A DNA stretch of 64,000 nucleotides from Nageia nagi (Eukaryota; Pinophyta), in assembly GCA_050084985.1 (NCBI GenBank), contig JBITNC010000001.1, positions 101,866,001 to 101,930,000 on the forward strand, written 5' to 3'. Positions 1 through 12,880 of this stretch are shown here, piece by piece; positions within the stretch are counted from its first letter, which is position 1; each line of letters begins with the position of its first letter. A program made the position numbers and the translations under genes. The notes under the pieces are model-generated. The model searched no databases. It was not told the origin of the DNA and saw only the letters and a list, made by a program, of their open reading frames with translations.

Positions 1-339
1 TTCTCCATATTCCATAGAGTCATCAAACCACTAGAGCTTCCATGGGTCAAAATAGATTCCATCCCAATAGTCTTCCAACTCAATTTTTGATGATATAAGC
101 GTTACCATGCCTAATTTGTATTTCTTACAATAATAATACATCAAGATTATAATTTCTATAGTCATCTCGTAGAGGTCTATAATTAGAGAGGGAATTCAAC
201 CCCTTCACACTCTAGGAGATAACAATCATTTTGAACCAATTTTTCAGTGTTGCTCTACCCCTAAAATTAGTAGTGGATTGTTGCCCATTTGCAACATCCT
301 TGGTGCTTTCTTTCTCCCAAAATTCACTACATGCTAACA
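1..339. other. AT-rich DNA without a recognisable gene
   Basis: No reading frame, RNA gene or clear repeat structure is visible here. The stretch precedes the first copy of the 2 kb dispersed repeat and shows no match to the DNA before the second copy, so the repeat boundary lies near 340. Confidence 0.5.
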
Positions 340-2385
340 TTAATCTTTATTAGTATTAATTATATGTCATTCATTATCTATGTGAGATCAAAATTAGGCC
401 CCATTACCAAAACTATTTGAATTCTTAGTTCATCTATTTAATCTATTTATTTCCATTAAAGGTTGTAATATGAGATATCAAGATTTTAATTAGTCTTTGA
501 ACCTCATTAAATATGTTTTATTTTATTTTTTCTTTACTACATAATGTTTTCACCTTTAGTACATTGTACTTATTGATAACTTTATCCCATTATTCAAAAT
601 CATGGTTTATTACTTTATTTTTATCCTTTGAACCATTTAATTATGGACATCCATTGATAAATTACCATGATTAACCATATTATAAATAATTATTTTGTTG
701 TATTATATTATTATCTACTCTAAATTATTTATCATCATTTTAAATGTCTTGAATTAGATATACTCTATCCCTTTTAAATACATTAAATCATGATGTCAAT
801 TATTTACACATACACATAATGCTATTAAAATAATTTATTAAAAATACCACATAAACTATAAGAAATAAATAGTATTTCATAGCATTCACATTGGATACAA
901 GATTTAGAGTGGTAAATCCTCTTGGCATAGGGGTAAGATCCACTTGGTAGCAAAAACTATTGATCTTGCAAATAATATAATTTATTAATTTTAAATAATC
1001 AATGTACATTCTTCTCAAGGCTAATAAAGATATTGTCGTATATTTTATTATGCTTTTGCAATTCTGCTATATCATTTAAATCCCAATGGATCCTCTACCT
1101 ATTATATGAAATATTTAACTTTTCTAAAATAAGCTTCTAGTTTCTAAATAGCTAGTGTACAATTTATTTTTGTTGTTCAAAAATTAATGGCATCTTTTAC
1201 AATATGTAATACTTGTGTACAATCCCTACATACATAGATGTATTTCCTTTATTGTATAAAACCAAGTATGCACTTAAATTATAAAAACTATATGCAAGTT
1301 ATTTAACTATACAAGTTTAACCCTTATATGGTTCTCTTTTTATAAAAAATAATCTATCTCTAAATATTTCTCATGGGATCTTCTGCCTACACATGGTTTA
1401 AGGCTAAGCATGAACTCAAAAATAAACTATATGACCATAACCAAATTGTAGACAAGTTCCATGGCCTTTTATATGTAACCAATGCAAACTATATTTACAT
1501 TAACCTAATCTATTTTGAAAAGGTCTATTCATCTAGGTTATTACTTGGTACTTGCTAAACTTCTTGTGTGCAAGTAATGGACCTATAATTTCTATTAATG
1601 CAAACAAATATGTTAAGCCTAAGCTTGGAGCTCTCAACCAACATCATGACGTCCAAAAGACTTATGGATCAAAACAAACACATGAATATTGACATAACAT
1701 GAAATATAATGGTTGTGCGTATGATCTCAATGAAAACCATATATTTTTAAAAATGCAAATATGGTTTCTTTCTGATATGGGTATCATTATTCATTTTTTA
1801 TATTTCTAAATATAATGAAGATTTTATACCATACCTAGTCTAAATAAAGAACATAAACATATCAATGTCACTCTTACAATTATGTCTAATTCAAATAGTA
1901 ACCATAAAGTATTGCAAGATGCATTAACAACCTAGAATCTTCTTTCGTAGCCTATGTATACTATCACTTGGAAATATAATCAAACAATGAGAAAAACCTA
2001 TACAGGACTCCATTATGAAGTTACTGTATGAAAATAAATGTTTGATTCACTCATTCCATGTAAGGTTATTTCATCCTAAACATACACTTTTTTAGAAAAA
2101 TCCTCACTACCCAAAAAATTTTTCAAGATAAAGTCATAATGATTATGACCTTGTATATATCAAGAAAATCAACATAACTATATCAAAAAATGGTGTGCAA
2201 TCATAGGCCATACATAATTGTCATGTGATCTACCTAAATATCACTCCTATCCTTTTAAATTTTGGCTCTCTTATCTTGTTCTTATCATTTTAGTCACACA
2301 TTGGAGAGATTGTGTCTCTCATCCTCTTCTTATCCATACTCTTTAACAAGGTTCCATTAAAGTCCCCTTCATCATGGTTACTCAA
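340..2385 (+). repeat. 2 kb dispersed repeat, copy 1
   Basis: This stretch matches 31,765-33,770 in the same orientation over its whole length, with many substitutions and small indels. Shared blocks include the run from CTATGTGAGATC (about 378 and 31,800), the block CTTGGCAYARGGGTAA...ATCCACTTGG (about 920 and 32,345), the CTATCACTTGGAAATATAATCAA block (about 1,960 and 33,310) and the CCCCTTCATCAWGGTTA end (about 2,365 and 33,750). No protein frame survives; the 61-codon frame at 1,373 is not conserved in the second copy. It may be a long terminal repeat of a gypsy-type element, since the decayed minus-strand gypsy pol lies just to its right, but no primer-binding site is visible next to either copy, so the LTR reading is inference. 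Confidence 0.7.
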
Positions 2386-4084
2386 TTCCATATGAAATGA
2401 CCATTTCTTTTAGACCTATAGCATGTAAAGGTCATCATTCCCCTTGATGAGCCCATCCTTCATGTCTTGAAAATTCTCCTTTTTGGCCTAGGAATCTTAA
2501 TCTACTTCATTATATATTAGTTCTACCTAAGTAGCATTATAAAGCCATTCAACTAAATTCAAAGAAGTGATGTACATTCTCTTAGAGAAGGAATCCATAC
2601 ACCCTAAATAGATTTGCAAAAAATCATCAATGATCATGTCTTGCATCCTCTTCAAGGCTCACCTTGTCTTGAATTGTTAAGATTATGACTCCTAACAAAT
2701 CCTTCAACATTATAAGGCTCCAAATCATATCTTTCCCTTATTGCATGTGCTCATTGAAGGAGTGCAAAATTTGAAATATTTATCCAAAGACTTTCCTTAT
2801 TTAGAAATCTAAACCCTAACATCTCATAACAATGATACACTTTGAATTATTTCATGTACATAACATTCTTATGGAATTTAAATTTTATAAAATTGTAGGA
2901 ATAAATTCCTCCAATTTATTCATATACATAACCAATTTAAGGCTAAGGCTTTATTAAAACTCAATGTTAATATTATTCAACCAATAGAGATCATATTATC
3001 ACTAACCTCTTTGGTTAGATTATTCAAGTGCTAAAATACTATCCTCATGGAGATAATCTCCCATTGCTTAATAATTTTGAGGCTTCAAATAATTTATTTG
3101 CACATAACCAAAGTATCAATTTTATATATTTAAATCCTTAGTTATCCTATTTAGTATAATATTACTAATATTATTTCATTTTTCTCATTCACACCTTGTA
3201 TAATTTATCAATATTTCAAATATTACCAACCAAGCTATTTAATTCCTTATTCAAAATAATTTATCATTTTAGTTGGACTTCAATTCCCTTTTTGAACATA
3301 ATTTTTCTCAATCATGATATTAAAATTAATTCAAGTGTTTAAAATTAAACAAATATGTTTTACCTTTAACCATGGGGAATAACATAATAGAAAGCCTTCA
3401 TTACACATATGTCCATAGGCTTCTTAAAAAAAAAACTTATTTTTAAAATTTACCATCTTCTTACTTAATTTATTAAACCCCTTCATGGTAAACTCCTATA
3501 TATTAAATAATAATCCTTTTTTTAATAAAATATTAAAATATATTGCATGAATTTTAAACACCCCTACCCTATAAAATACTTTTTGACATGCCAATAATTC
3601 AACATTATATTAAAAAATTCATAACAAGGACTCATGTGCTATTTATCATTTCCTAACAATGACCCCCTTGTGCCTCTAAAACATGATCAAACTATTGCAA
3701 AGTCCTTGAGTTGAAACTCATAGATTTTTAGCAATTATATTACATAGCACATATAATTAAATTTCCATCTCTCAAATCATATATCATCAAAAATTAAGAA
3801 TGTAATAAATCATTAGCATGCTTGTTTAAATGTAATTAGGATATAACATTCAATATTTACCATATTAGTCCATACTAGTGTAAAATATATCTTTGGAGAT
3901 AAAATATTTACATAATGTCATCTTAATTACTACTCATTCATTGGGCCCAGATAAGTTCATTAAACATTAATTAAATCCTTAATTGAATTTATAAAAATGG
4001 TTCATGACACTCTTCCTTATTAAGAGTAATAACATCTTGGTGTTTCAAAATATATGTCATGCAAAAAGATAAATTTTCTTTCTC
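2386..4084. other. AT-rich decayed DNA, no gene seen
   Basis: About 1.7 kb between the dispersed repeat and the C-terminal end of the gypsy pol remnant. It would be the 3' untranslated part or LTR of that minus-strand element if the element is complete, but no polypurine tract or LTR end can be fixed from the sequence. Confidence 0.4.
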
Positions 4085-7000
4085 AATCAACAATTAAAAA
4101 ATATAGGGAATGTATTTTTGCATCAAATTAGTATCTTTCCAAGTTGTTGCATTTTTGAAGTATTAGTCCCATTAGACCCTACATTGGTTAATCTTCTTGT
4201 TCCTCAAAACTTTGGCCTAATGATCTAAAATTCTGACTGGTAGTACATCAATAGCCAATATTAACCATATACAAGCTTTTCAAACTTGAAACATGAGAGG
4301 GATCATCAATATACTTATTATAAAATAAATGTGTAAAATATCATGCATTTTAGATATATTGGTTGGAAAGGCAAATTTATAAGCTACAAGATTAATCTTT
4401 CTTATAATCATTAAAGTTCCTATGAATCAACAATCAAGCTTTGAAGTCTTAATGTAACTCTTCTTAGGTTTTACTCACAAAAAAACCTAACTATGGTGGT
4501 AATCTCTTGAGGTTTTTATAATTCCTTTATCTATAAATTTCTTCTTTAAGCCTCTATTGAATCACTTCAAGTTGTGCCTCCATATCCTTAACTATATTGG
4601 GTCAATAACGACATGGTCTTTATTATGAAGGAATTTAGCATCTTCTCCCATAGATGGATTCAAAAATAGCCATGCCAAAGGAAGAAAGATATACATTTTT
4701 GTATGTGAAATATACCAAATATAATAAATTTTTCCATTTGGTTTTATGGTCCATGCAATACATTCTAAGCATATCTTCCAAAACATGATTTACCATTTTG
4801 GTATATCCATCTATTTTAGGATGATAATTCCTACTAATATTTAGTTTCATTCCATATACCTTATGCAAAGAATTCAAGGAAATTATACAACATCATCTAT
4901 GGTATTACCAAGAATAAAATGAGCTAATTTCATTAGTCTATCAACAACCAATATCTTTAGAAACCCCATAATGAAGTTTGTAAAAATTCCATGTAATTAT
5001 TACTCTAGCACCCTATGTGGCATCAAGTACCTTCTAATATGTTGATTCTCATCTCTAATATTCTATACATATAGTAACATAATTGGTGACATCTTTCTTC
5101 ATTCCATGCAAAAAGAAGGTCATCTTCAAATTCTCCATGATATTAGCACTTCCAATATGATCGAAATATAGAGAATGAGGAGATTTATCTATAATGGAAT
5201 TCTTTAGTTTGTCATTTGTAATAATCACTACTTTGTGCTTGAAACACTACAACTTATCTCTTTGTAAACTCACTTGTTGGGCAATTCTTACTTCTAAGCA
5301 TTTCTTTCAATTTGATGTAATAAAGATCTTGCAATTGCATTTCTCTTACCTTAGCAATAAGATTTAATTAGATTCTAGTAATGACCATCAAGTGTCATCT
5401 CTTGATCAAATCATATACCACTTATTTTCTTTCCATTTAATATATTCAATTTAAAATTTATATTCAGCTAGAAAATATATTCATCTTCTTCATTGAGCAT
5501 TCAATAAAGGTTGAGTGAAAATATATTTTAATCTCAATTGATTAGAATGCAACTTAAATGGATTTCCTAAGAGATAATATCTCCAAAGTTTTAAAAATGA
5601 AATAATTTTAGCTAATTTTAAGTCATAGGAAATAAATTTCACCCATTCATTTTCAAATTTTATGACTCAAAACTAAGTGGAAAACTTTGTTGTGAGAGTA
5701 CTCCTCCTTATCCTTCCAAGGATGCATTAATGCAAACCAAAAAAATGACTAAGAGATATAGGATTTTCAACATTATATTTATCATCAACATATTCTTAAG
5801 TGTGGTAAAATCTTGTTCACACTTATCTATCCACTTAAAATCCTTCCTTTTTAATTGGATATTAGTGATCAAACTAGTAGTTTTAAGAATTCCTTAACAA
5901 ATCTTTGATAATAGCCTATAAATCCCATAAAAATCCTTATATAACATTTATAAGGGTATCCCAACTCAAAATTTCCTCAATTTTTATTTGGTGAACTATA
6001 ATTCCTTTTGTTGATATTATATTTCTAAGGTATTGTACTTGATAGATATTAAAATCACACTTTGAAAGCAGCCTTTCAAATAAATTATGTCTTCATAAAT
6101 TGTTCAATACCAATATTATATATTGATCATGTTCTCAAATATTATTGTAATATTCTAAAATATCATCCAAAAATACAAAAATAAATATGTCTAGGTACTC
6201 CCTAAAGATATTATTGATCAAGTTCATGAAAGTGGATGGAGCATTGGTCAATCTAAAAGGCAATACTCTAAACTCAAGATTCTCATACTTATTCTTAAAT
6301 GTTATTTTATGAGTGATAGACTTCCTTAATCCTTAATTTATGATAACCATATCTTAAGTAAATATTCAAAAATATTGATGCTCCTTTCAATTGATAAAAA
6401 AGATCATCAATTCTAGGAATCGGATATTTATTTTTAATAGTTACTTTGTTGAGCATATGTGATCAATACATCACCTCAAAGTATTAGCTTTTTTCTTTAT
6501 AAATAGAACCAAAGCTCCCCATGGTGAGACACTCAACATAATTAGCCCATTTTTAAAATGTTCTCTAATATGGACTTTTAATTCTTGTATTTTAATTATA
6601 GTCATATGATAAGGAGTCTCTCCTAGAACTAATTATAGAGGAAAGTCAAACTCCCTTTATAGGGGCATTCCTAGTAATTCCTTAGGAAACATATCCCTAT
6701 AGTTTTGTAAAAATATCCACTTAGCATATAGTTATTGTTCATCTTCTTTTTCACTTACTATATTGATCTTGACAACATAGATCACTTCTTTTCATCAAAG
6801 CATCCTCTTTAGTTGCATAGTATTAATGAATTATGGTTAAATCCTTGAAGTTGACTAGACATGCTTCTTCTAGTTAGAATTTCATCAATGAAAATCATCC
6901 ATTTCTCATGGAAATCCACTAATGCCTTAATATTTTTCAACCATTCCATGCCTAAAATGCAATCAAATGAGTGCAAAGGGAAAACATAAAAATCACATCT

Positions 7001-8400
7001 TGTGATACTTCAGGAAATTAGATCTCTATATTCTTTAGACATTTTATGACAAGGAAATTTTTCTTGAGTCGTACTCAACTCTCCACCCAAATCCAATATT
7101 TTTCCAAATTTCTATATATTGTATCAACTATACTTCAAGATCTAAAGTTTCCACTTTTTAATAGATCTATAATCAATTAAGATTTAAAATTTATTATCAT
7201 ACCTCCTCCTAGCATCAAAGTGACTTATCCATCTAGATTAAGGTTTATGGTAGAAGCATAAATATTGTGTTTGTCCTCTCCTTTTTATTTATCCTCTATC
7301 TAGGAACATTGATTAACATAGTGAGCTCCCCCACATATCCAACAACTAGTTCTAGGAGCTTTATTACTTTCTTTGCTTTCTCTTTGTGATTTATTTTTAT
7401 TATTTTCTTTTTGATTTCCCTTTTTATCCATCTTCTGAGGTCTATCTACTTTCATGTCCCAAGTCCTTTCCTCTTTTTGATACTTTTTGGAAGTTTAATC
7501 CTTGAATTCTTCAAGATATTTTAAAAATATTCTTTTATTAACTTTTCTTTATTCATCTTAGAATACACTTCATGATCATTAGGGATTCCTTTAACATCCA
7601 AATTTGCTTCTTTCTACTTAGCAAGGTCATAGGCCTCCTCCAGTGTTTGAGGCTAATGTAGGTTAATTTATATCCTAATATTTGGGTCAACCCCTAGCAT
7701 AAACTATTACACCATTAAATGCTCATTATTTCCATATTCAAGTCAATATTTAGATGTCCTAATAAATGTATGGTGATAGGATTACATTATCATGGTTCCT
7801 TGGATTAGAATGCTAAATTCGTTACATTTCTCAATGTAACATTATTTAGTTAGAAACCTTTTCTTTTAGGCCTTTACAAAGTCATCCTATTTTATGTATA
7901 TTACCTTAATTTTCTTGTCCTCTTTATAATAGTTCCTCTAATCCAAAGAAACTTCTTGGGGTTAGTAATTCACCCACATAATTTTTACCTTAGAGAGTAA
8001 GACCATCATGGAGAAATATACCTCCATTTCATTTAACTAAGATTTAGATGAATCTCCATCTTTCTCATTGTATTTGGGATCTTAAATTTCCTATATTTAC
8101 TTTGATATTTCTCTCTAAATCCTCTCAGTGACTTGAGAATTACTCTCTTCTTATGAATGTTCTTACCTTTGATTCTTATTTCCAACATTCTCTTACCCTT
8201 TCTTGGTGTGTTGTCTATTCACCTCTCTTTCTTGTATGGCATCGATTATCTATTATTATTGGCCTGTTTATGCATATAACAACTTAATATACTCTTGTAA
8301 GTTAATAATTTCTCTATCCTTTTCACCAACAATAATCTCATTGATGATGGGATCCTTGGTAGCCCTAGAACCATCTCCTTGTAGTACCCTTGGTGCCATA
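4085..8400 (-). pseudogene. Decayed Ty3/gypsy gag-pol, chromovirus-like
   Basis: Reading the minus strand from about 8,398 downward gives the usual gag-protease-RT-RNase H-integrase order with many frameshifts and stops. Visible landmarks: a candidate gag start MAPRVLQGDG at about 8,398; a CCHC zinc knuckle CWICGGAHYVNQC near 7,295-7,345; a protease C-terminal block with FDCILGMEWL near 6,950; RT blocks [11 protein letters not shown] and [12 protein letters not shown] near 6,330-6,450; an RNase H stretch at about 5,600-5,950 (GFIGYYQRFVKEF); integrase with VVDRLMKLAHF near 4,940 and the block ending GMAIFESIYGRRC at 4,635; and a chromodomain-like tail with TTWKDT near 4,130. Gene order and the tail suggest a Del/Tekay-type chromovirus, which is family knowledge applied to fragments. 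No domain is intact. Confidence 0.85.
4635..4985 (-). pseudogene. Gypsy integrase core fragment
   Basis: The best-preserved part of the minus-strand gypsy remnant. An 80-codon open stretch (4,635-4,877) carries NISRNYHPKIDGYTKMVNHV, matching the integrase core block around the catalytic glutamate where the family has YHPQTDGQTERVN. The expected glutamate is a lysine here (TKMVN instead of TERVN), so the catalytic residue is lost. It ends FESIYGRRC, the usual boundary before the C-terminal region. Just upstream on the minus strand lies VVDRLMKLAHF. The H2C2 zinc-binding part lies at about 5,080-5,170 and is broken. Confidence 0.85.
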
Positions 8401-8859
8401 TATAGAAAATAAATCATGTCACTAATTAGTAATTTCAACAATATTGAAATCACCATATTTTTCAATGAATTTTAGGCTTAAAGCTAATAACACACATAGG
8501 AGCAATAGTAGTTTAAATTTCAAAATAAAATGAAACACATCATCCTAGGGTCATGGTGAATGAAGTGAGCAATTTGTATGAGTTAGAGACCATATCATAG
8601 AAAAAAAATAACTAGTGGTAAGTCTTTATGGTCCCATCAGCTTGGAGAGAGGGTCCCCTCCCATTTAATGGAGAGTATGAAATAACAAGATGTGTGCAAA
8701 ATTGAATTGGGCATCTAGGTTAAAGTGAAAAAAGTGGACTACAAAAAAGGGATGTTGAAAATTATTATTTCAAATGAAGCTTATGAAAAAATACAATATG
8801 CAAGAAGATCATCTTTTAATGGAAATTTGATGAGAACCAAACCAATCTTTTAAAATATT
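8401..8859. other. Junction between gypsy gag start and LINE
   Basis: About 460 bases that should be the gypsy leader followed by the LINE 5' end. No LTR end, primer-binding site or target duplication could be recognised, so the exact junction is unknown. Confidence 0.35.
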
Positions 8860-9789
8860 AAAAAATGGATCAAATCTACATGGAAAATCAAGAGATAAGT
8901 TGATATGGTTACCGTTCCATGTGATTTTTTGATATTTAGCTTTAATGTGGAAGAGGACCTACAATGGGTCTTCAAAAATGGCCCTTGGTGGTTTGGGAAA
9001 ATTAGGATTCACTTAAAAAAAATGGTATGTAAGTTTTAAACTAGAAAAAAAAGCTTTCTTAGTAGTAGCCATGTGGGTATCTCTACCAAATATACCCTTG
9101 GATTTCTAGTTTCTTAAAGTTATCAAAGAGGTAGCTTCTACTCTATGAGATTTTATATGTTTTGACAAGAACACTAGAACTGGATCAACATGTAACATTA
9201 CAATATTTTGTGCTAATATTTATATATCCAAACCAATTCAAATAAAAATATGTATGAGGAACAAACAAGGTGATCATTTTCAAGATATCTCATACAATAT
9301 CATGTTTGTAGGATGTTCCACATGTAACATTTTTGGGCCCTCATATAAGAATTATCTAAATAAAATAAATCAATAACAAAAAAACTAATAGAAAAAATAT
9401 TTTCAACCCCCTTATTAGAGAAGATAGAATGGAAAATGGAGGCAAACTAGGAGGAAAATATAAGATCACAACTACCAAATCATTATAGGGAAAAATAAAA
9501 AATAAGAGAGGTAGATGGGTAAGTGACTTCAAAAGCCCAACAACAAGGAATGAATGGATAAGTTATGAAAACTATAACAACAAAAGTAGGTTATCAAAAG
9601 TAAAATGTCTTCTCTTTTATAAATATATTCCATATTTTTACTAATAACAATATTGAATAGTTATAAGATATAACAGAGGTACTACAATCTTAGGTAAATG
9701 AAACATAAACCCTATAAAATAAAATGGGAAATGAATAATAAGATAAAGAATATGGTTTTAAAATCCCTCCAAGAAACAAAGCAAAATAT

Positions 9790-9890
9790 GAAATATAGGA
9801 GGAAGAAGAAACAAAAAATGAGGAAGAGGAAGAGGATGAAGAAGAAACAAAAAATGAGGATGAGGAAGAGGAGGAAGGAGAAAATGCAGC
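9790..9890 (+). repeat. Acidic coding repeat in LINE ORF1
   Basis: GAA/GAG/GAT-rich DNA in which a block containing GAAACAAAAAATGAGG occurs twice about 45 bases apart, encoding Glu/Asp runs with ETKNE in the ORF1 frame. It lies between the DUF4283 part and the endonuclease, a region of low complexity in many plant LINE ORF1 proteins. Confidence 0.6.
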
Positions 9891-11302
9891 AATAAGTTAG
9901 AAGAGATTATCCTGACAATGGAAGAAGTTTTAGATAAGGATAATACTTTAGGAAATAAAAATGGAACCAAAGCATATAATAAAAAGGAATAAAAATAAAA
10001 ATATGAGAACAATAAAAAAGAAAATAAGAAAATAAAATTTAAAATATGTAGTAATTTCAAAGAGAACATTAGATTTAAGAAAGCAATGGAAAAAGGAGGA
10101 TCAAGGGAAAGGCATTAAGGATAATAAAAGCACTCTAGAGAAAAGTGGGGGTGAAAAATCCACCTCAAAATGGGGTAAATGAAGATTATGTGTTGGAATA
10201 CCTGAGGATACAACTTACCTAGGAAATTAACGATTGTGAGAGACTTTAGGAAAGAAAAAAACTAGATATAGTAATGCATTAGGATACTAATCAAATTAAA
10301 AGGAATACATGGAAAGAATATTATAGAGAAATGATAGTAGTTATAGGAAAATATGAAGGATTATGGGTAATATGGGACCCTAGAGTGGTTTTAGTGTAAA
10401 GAATCCCATTCCCATCAGCAAGATGGATCACATTAAAGGTAACATATTTGGATACTGAATTCATCTTCATCTTGTCAAATTTTTATGCTTCAAATATTGT
10501 GGAAAATAGGAGGAGATTTTAGAAATCACTTGCTAATGATAAGAAAATATTTATAGATTATCTATGACTTTTGGTTGGAGATTTGAACTCACCTCTAATA
10601 TAGAAGATAAGTTTGGAGGAAAAATGAAGCTGAAAACTATTATGGAGGACTTGCGATATTTTCTAGATGTCATAGGTTTAATAGACTTAACCTTGAAAGG
10701 AAAAAAGTTTACATAGTCTAGTAGAAGAAATAGGGTTGGGATTCTTATAAAGAAGACTTGATAGAATGTTGGCGACACCAGATTGGATAGAAGAATATCA
10801 AAATAGTGAACTAATCTTTCTACCTAGAATATCATTAGATAATAGACCAATCTTACTCAACATGAACCCATAATAAAAGAAGAAATCTCCTTTTAAGCTT
10901 GAGTGTATGTGGAGGAAAATATTTATAGGCACAACAACATATAGACTATCAAGAAAATTGGATGAAGTTAGAAAAATTTTAAAGACATGGAATAAGAAAG
11001 TGTTTAAGAATGTGCAAATTAGAGAATAGATCTTGAAAGAGGAATTAGAATCTATTGAACAACAAATTTTATAGAAAGGGAGGATAATAAACTAGGTAGA
11101 AAAGAGAAAGAGACTTTGGCTGAATATTATAACACTATCACCTAGAAAGAAATACATTGGAGATAGAAGTCAAGAATAACATGGCTTCAAGAAGGAGACA
11201 GGAACACAAGGTTTTTAAAATGAAAATCCTTAAAAGATGAAGCTTAAACAAAATTATACAAATCAAAAAAGAGAAGGGAAAAATAACTAAATATGATAAG
11301 GA

Positions 11303-11400
11303 AATAAAAAAAAAAATGAAGCTATCTACATAATTAAATAAAAAAAAAAATGAAGCTATCTCCTATAAGTAAATAAAAAAAAATGAAGCTATCTCCTATC
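11303..11400 (+). repeat. Three-copy tandem repeat in LINE
   Basis: Three head-to-tail copies of a roughly 40-base unit consisting of an A-rich run followed by ATGAAGCTATCTMC. It lies between the endonuclease and RT domains of the dead LINE and probably arose after the element lost function. Confidence 0.75.
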
Positions 11401-12362
11401 AAAAATTGCTAACACCACATCAGAAGATAAGATGGCAATGAACAAAATGCTAAATTATATTCCAAAATTGGTAGTAAGGATAGAGAATGCAAAATAGGAA
11501 AAGGATCTAGATGAAAAGGAAATAAAAAAGGTGCTCTTCTTAATAAATAAGGATAAGGAACTAGGACCATATGAATTTCCAATAAGGTTTATTTAGAAAA
11601 ATTCGAAAATAGTGGGAGGGGATGTAATTCAGACTATGAAGGAATTTTTCAAAAAAAAGAGGAGAATCCTAAAATAATATAATACCACTTTCTTGGCTCT
11701 TATTCCAAAAACTTAAAAAGTAAAATATTTAAATCCTTTAGGCCAATAAGTTTATGCAATGTAATTACCAAAACTATGGGAAGAAAGATAAAAGCCCTTG
11801 CTACTTAGATTGATATAAAATGAGTAGGATGGCTTTGTACAAGGTAGATAAATAACATATGGCATCATACAAATGCATGAAGTCTTCACTCAAGCTACAA
11901 GAAGAATGAACCAATAATGATATGCAAGTTAGACATGGAAAAATCTTATGACAAAGTAAATTGGACTTTCCTATACCTTTTTTGCAAAGGTTTGGATTTG
12001 GGGGAAAATGAAGGGAATGGATAAAGGAATATATTACTAATATAATATTCTTTGTACTAATAAATAGATATGCAACTAGTTTCTTAAATAAAAAAAGAGG
12101 TCTCAAATAAGGATATTCTATTTCACCTTCCATTTTTATTATTATGGTAGAAGCCCTAGGGAGAGCACTCAAGAAGCTAAGAGAAAATAATGAGCTCGAG
12201 AGAGTCATCCTAGCAACAAAATCTAATACACCAATTTGTGGATGATACCATCCTTATTAGAAAAGCATAGCAAAATGAAGTAAGGAAATTTAAGAAGATA
12301 TTGAATTAGTATGAAAAATAATCTCATCAAAGGATATACTCTAAAAAATTAAGCTATATATT

Positions 12363-12367
12363 ATAAT
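12363..12367 (+). other. Target site duplication of copia element A, left
   Basis: ATAAT directly before the 5' LTR, identical to 26,187-26,191 directly after the 3' LTR. A 5-bp duplication is what a Ty1/copia integrase makes. The flanking DNA on both sides is LINE reverse transcriptase. Confidence 0.9.
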
Positions 12368-12864
12368 TGTTGAAATGTATAATGCATTATTGTAAAGGTT
12401 TTGTAATAATCTTCTATGTAAATTCACTAATACTTAAGGGTATAATTTGATACCTTAAGTATTTAAGTGAATATGATAATGTAACTTGTCTTACACTCCA
12501 TGTCATGAGCATGCCCTTTGGGTAAAAGGATGTGCATGTCATGCTTTTGTACATTGGATAAAAGGGTGATCCAAAGAGAGATTTTGGCATATAAATAAAA
12601 GACTCCCTCTTTGTGATCACATACCAATTGTGGAGTAAATTTATGTTATAGGATAGTTGTTAGGAGAAAAGAGAAGGAGGATTGTAAGAGTTCATATTTG
12701 TTAAGAAGAGAGATCTAGTTAGTGGATGTACTCCTAGTTGGAGGAACCACTTACATCTTGTGTTATCTTTGTGAGATTGCTTTGTGTGATAGTTAGATGT
12801 GAATTTAGAGCTTTCATGTGATCTTGGTTGTTTAGGAATTATCTTTTTGGTGTTAGTTCTTTCA
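12368..12864 (+). repeat. 5' LTR of copia element A
   Basis: Begins TGTTGAAATG and ends TTCTTTCA. A TATA box TATAAATA lies at 12,590-12,597. It is 497 bp against 496 bp for the 3' LTR. By hand alignment about 40 positions differ, roughly 8%, including small clustered changes. The end is fixed by the adjoining primer-binding site, and the start by the target duplication. Confidence 0.92.
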
Positions 12865-12880
12865 AATTGGTAACAGAGCC
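12865..12880 (+). promoter_or_regulatory. Primer-binding site of element A
   Basis: AATTGGTAACAGAGCC directly follows the LTR. It matches the plant copia site TGGTATCAGAGC complementary to initiator methionine tRNA, with one change in the core. Confidence 0.9.

Larger units (their letters stand above)
8860..12362 (+). mobile_element. L1-type LINE, 5' segment (ORF1, endonuclease, first part of RT)
   Basis: A decayed non-LTR retrotransposon on the plus strand. ORF1 remnant at 8,868-9,230 has the DUF4283 look (VPCDFLIFSFNVEEDLQWVF, then NGPWWFGK), followed by an acidic repeat. The APE-type endonuclease is at about 10,380-10,860, with SNFYASN, VGDLNSPL, RRLDRMLATPDW and the LDNRPILL block where the family has SDHRPI. 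The reverse transcriptase begins near 11,100 and shows KLDMEKSYDKVNW (about 11,930), FGFGGK, IFIIMVEALGRALKKL and the active-site FVDD near 12,233. Reading needs several frameshifts and passes stops, so it is dead. The RT is cut at 12,362 by copia element A and resumes at 26,192. Confidence 0.85.

Noticed and set aside
9758-10069. 103-codon minus-strand Leu/Phe-rich frame
   Set aside because: It is the antisense of the acidic and lysine-rich plus-strand LINE ORF1 region; composition explains it.
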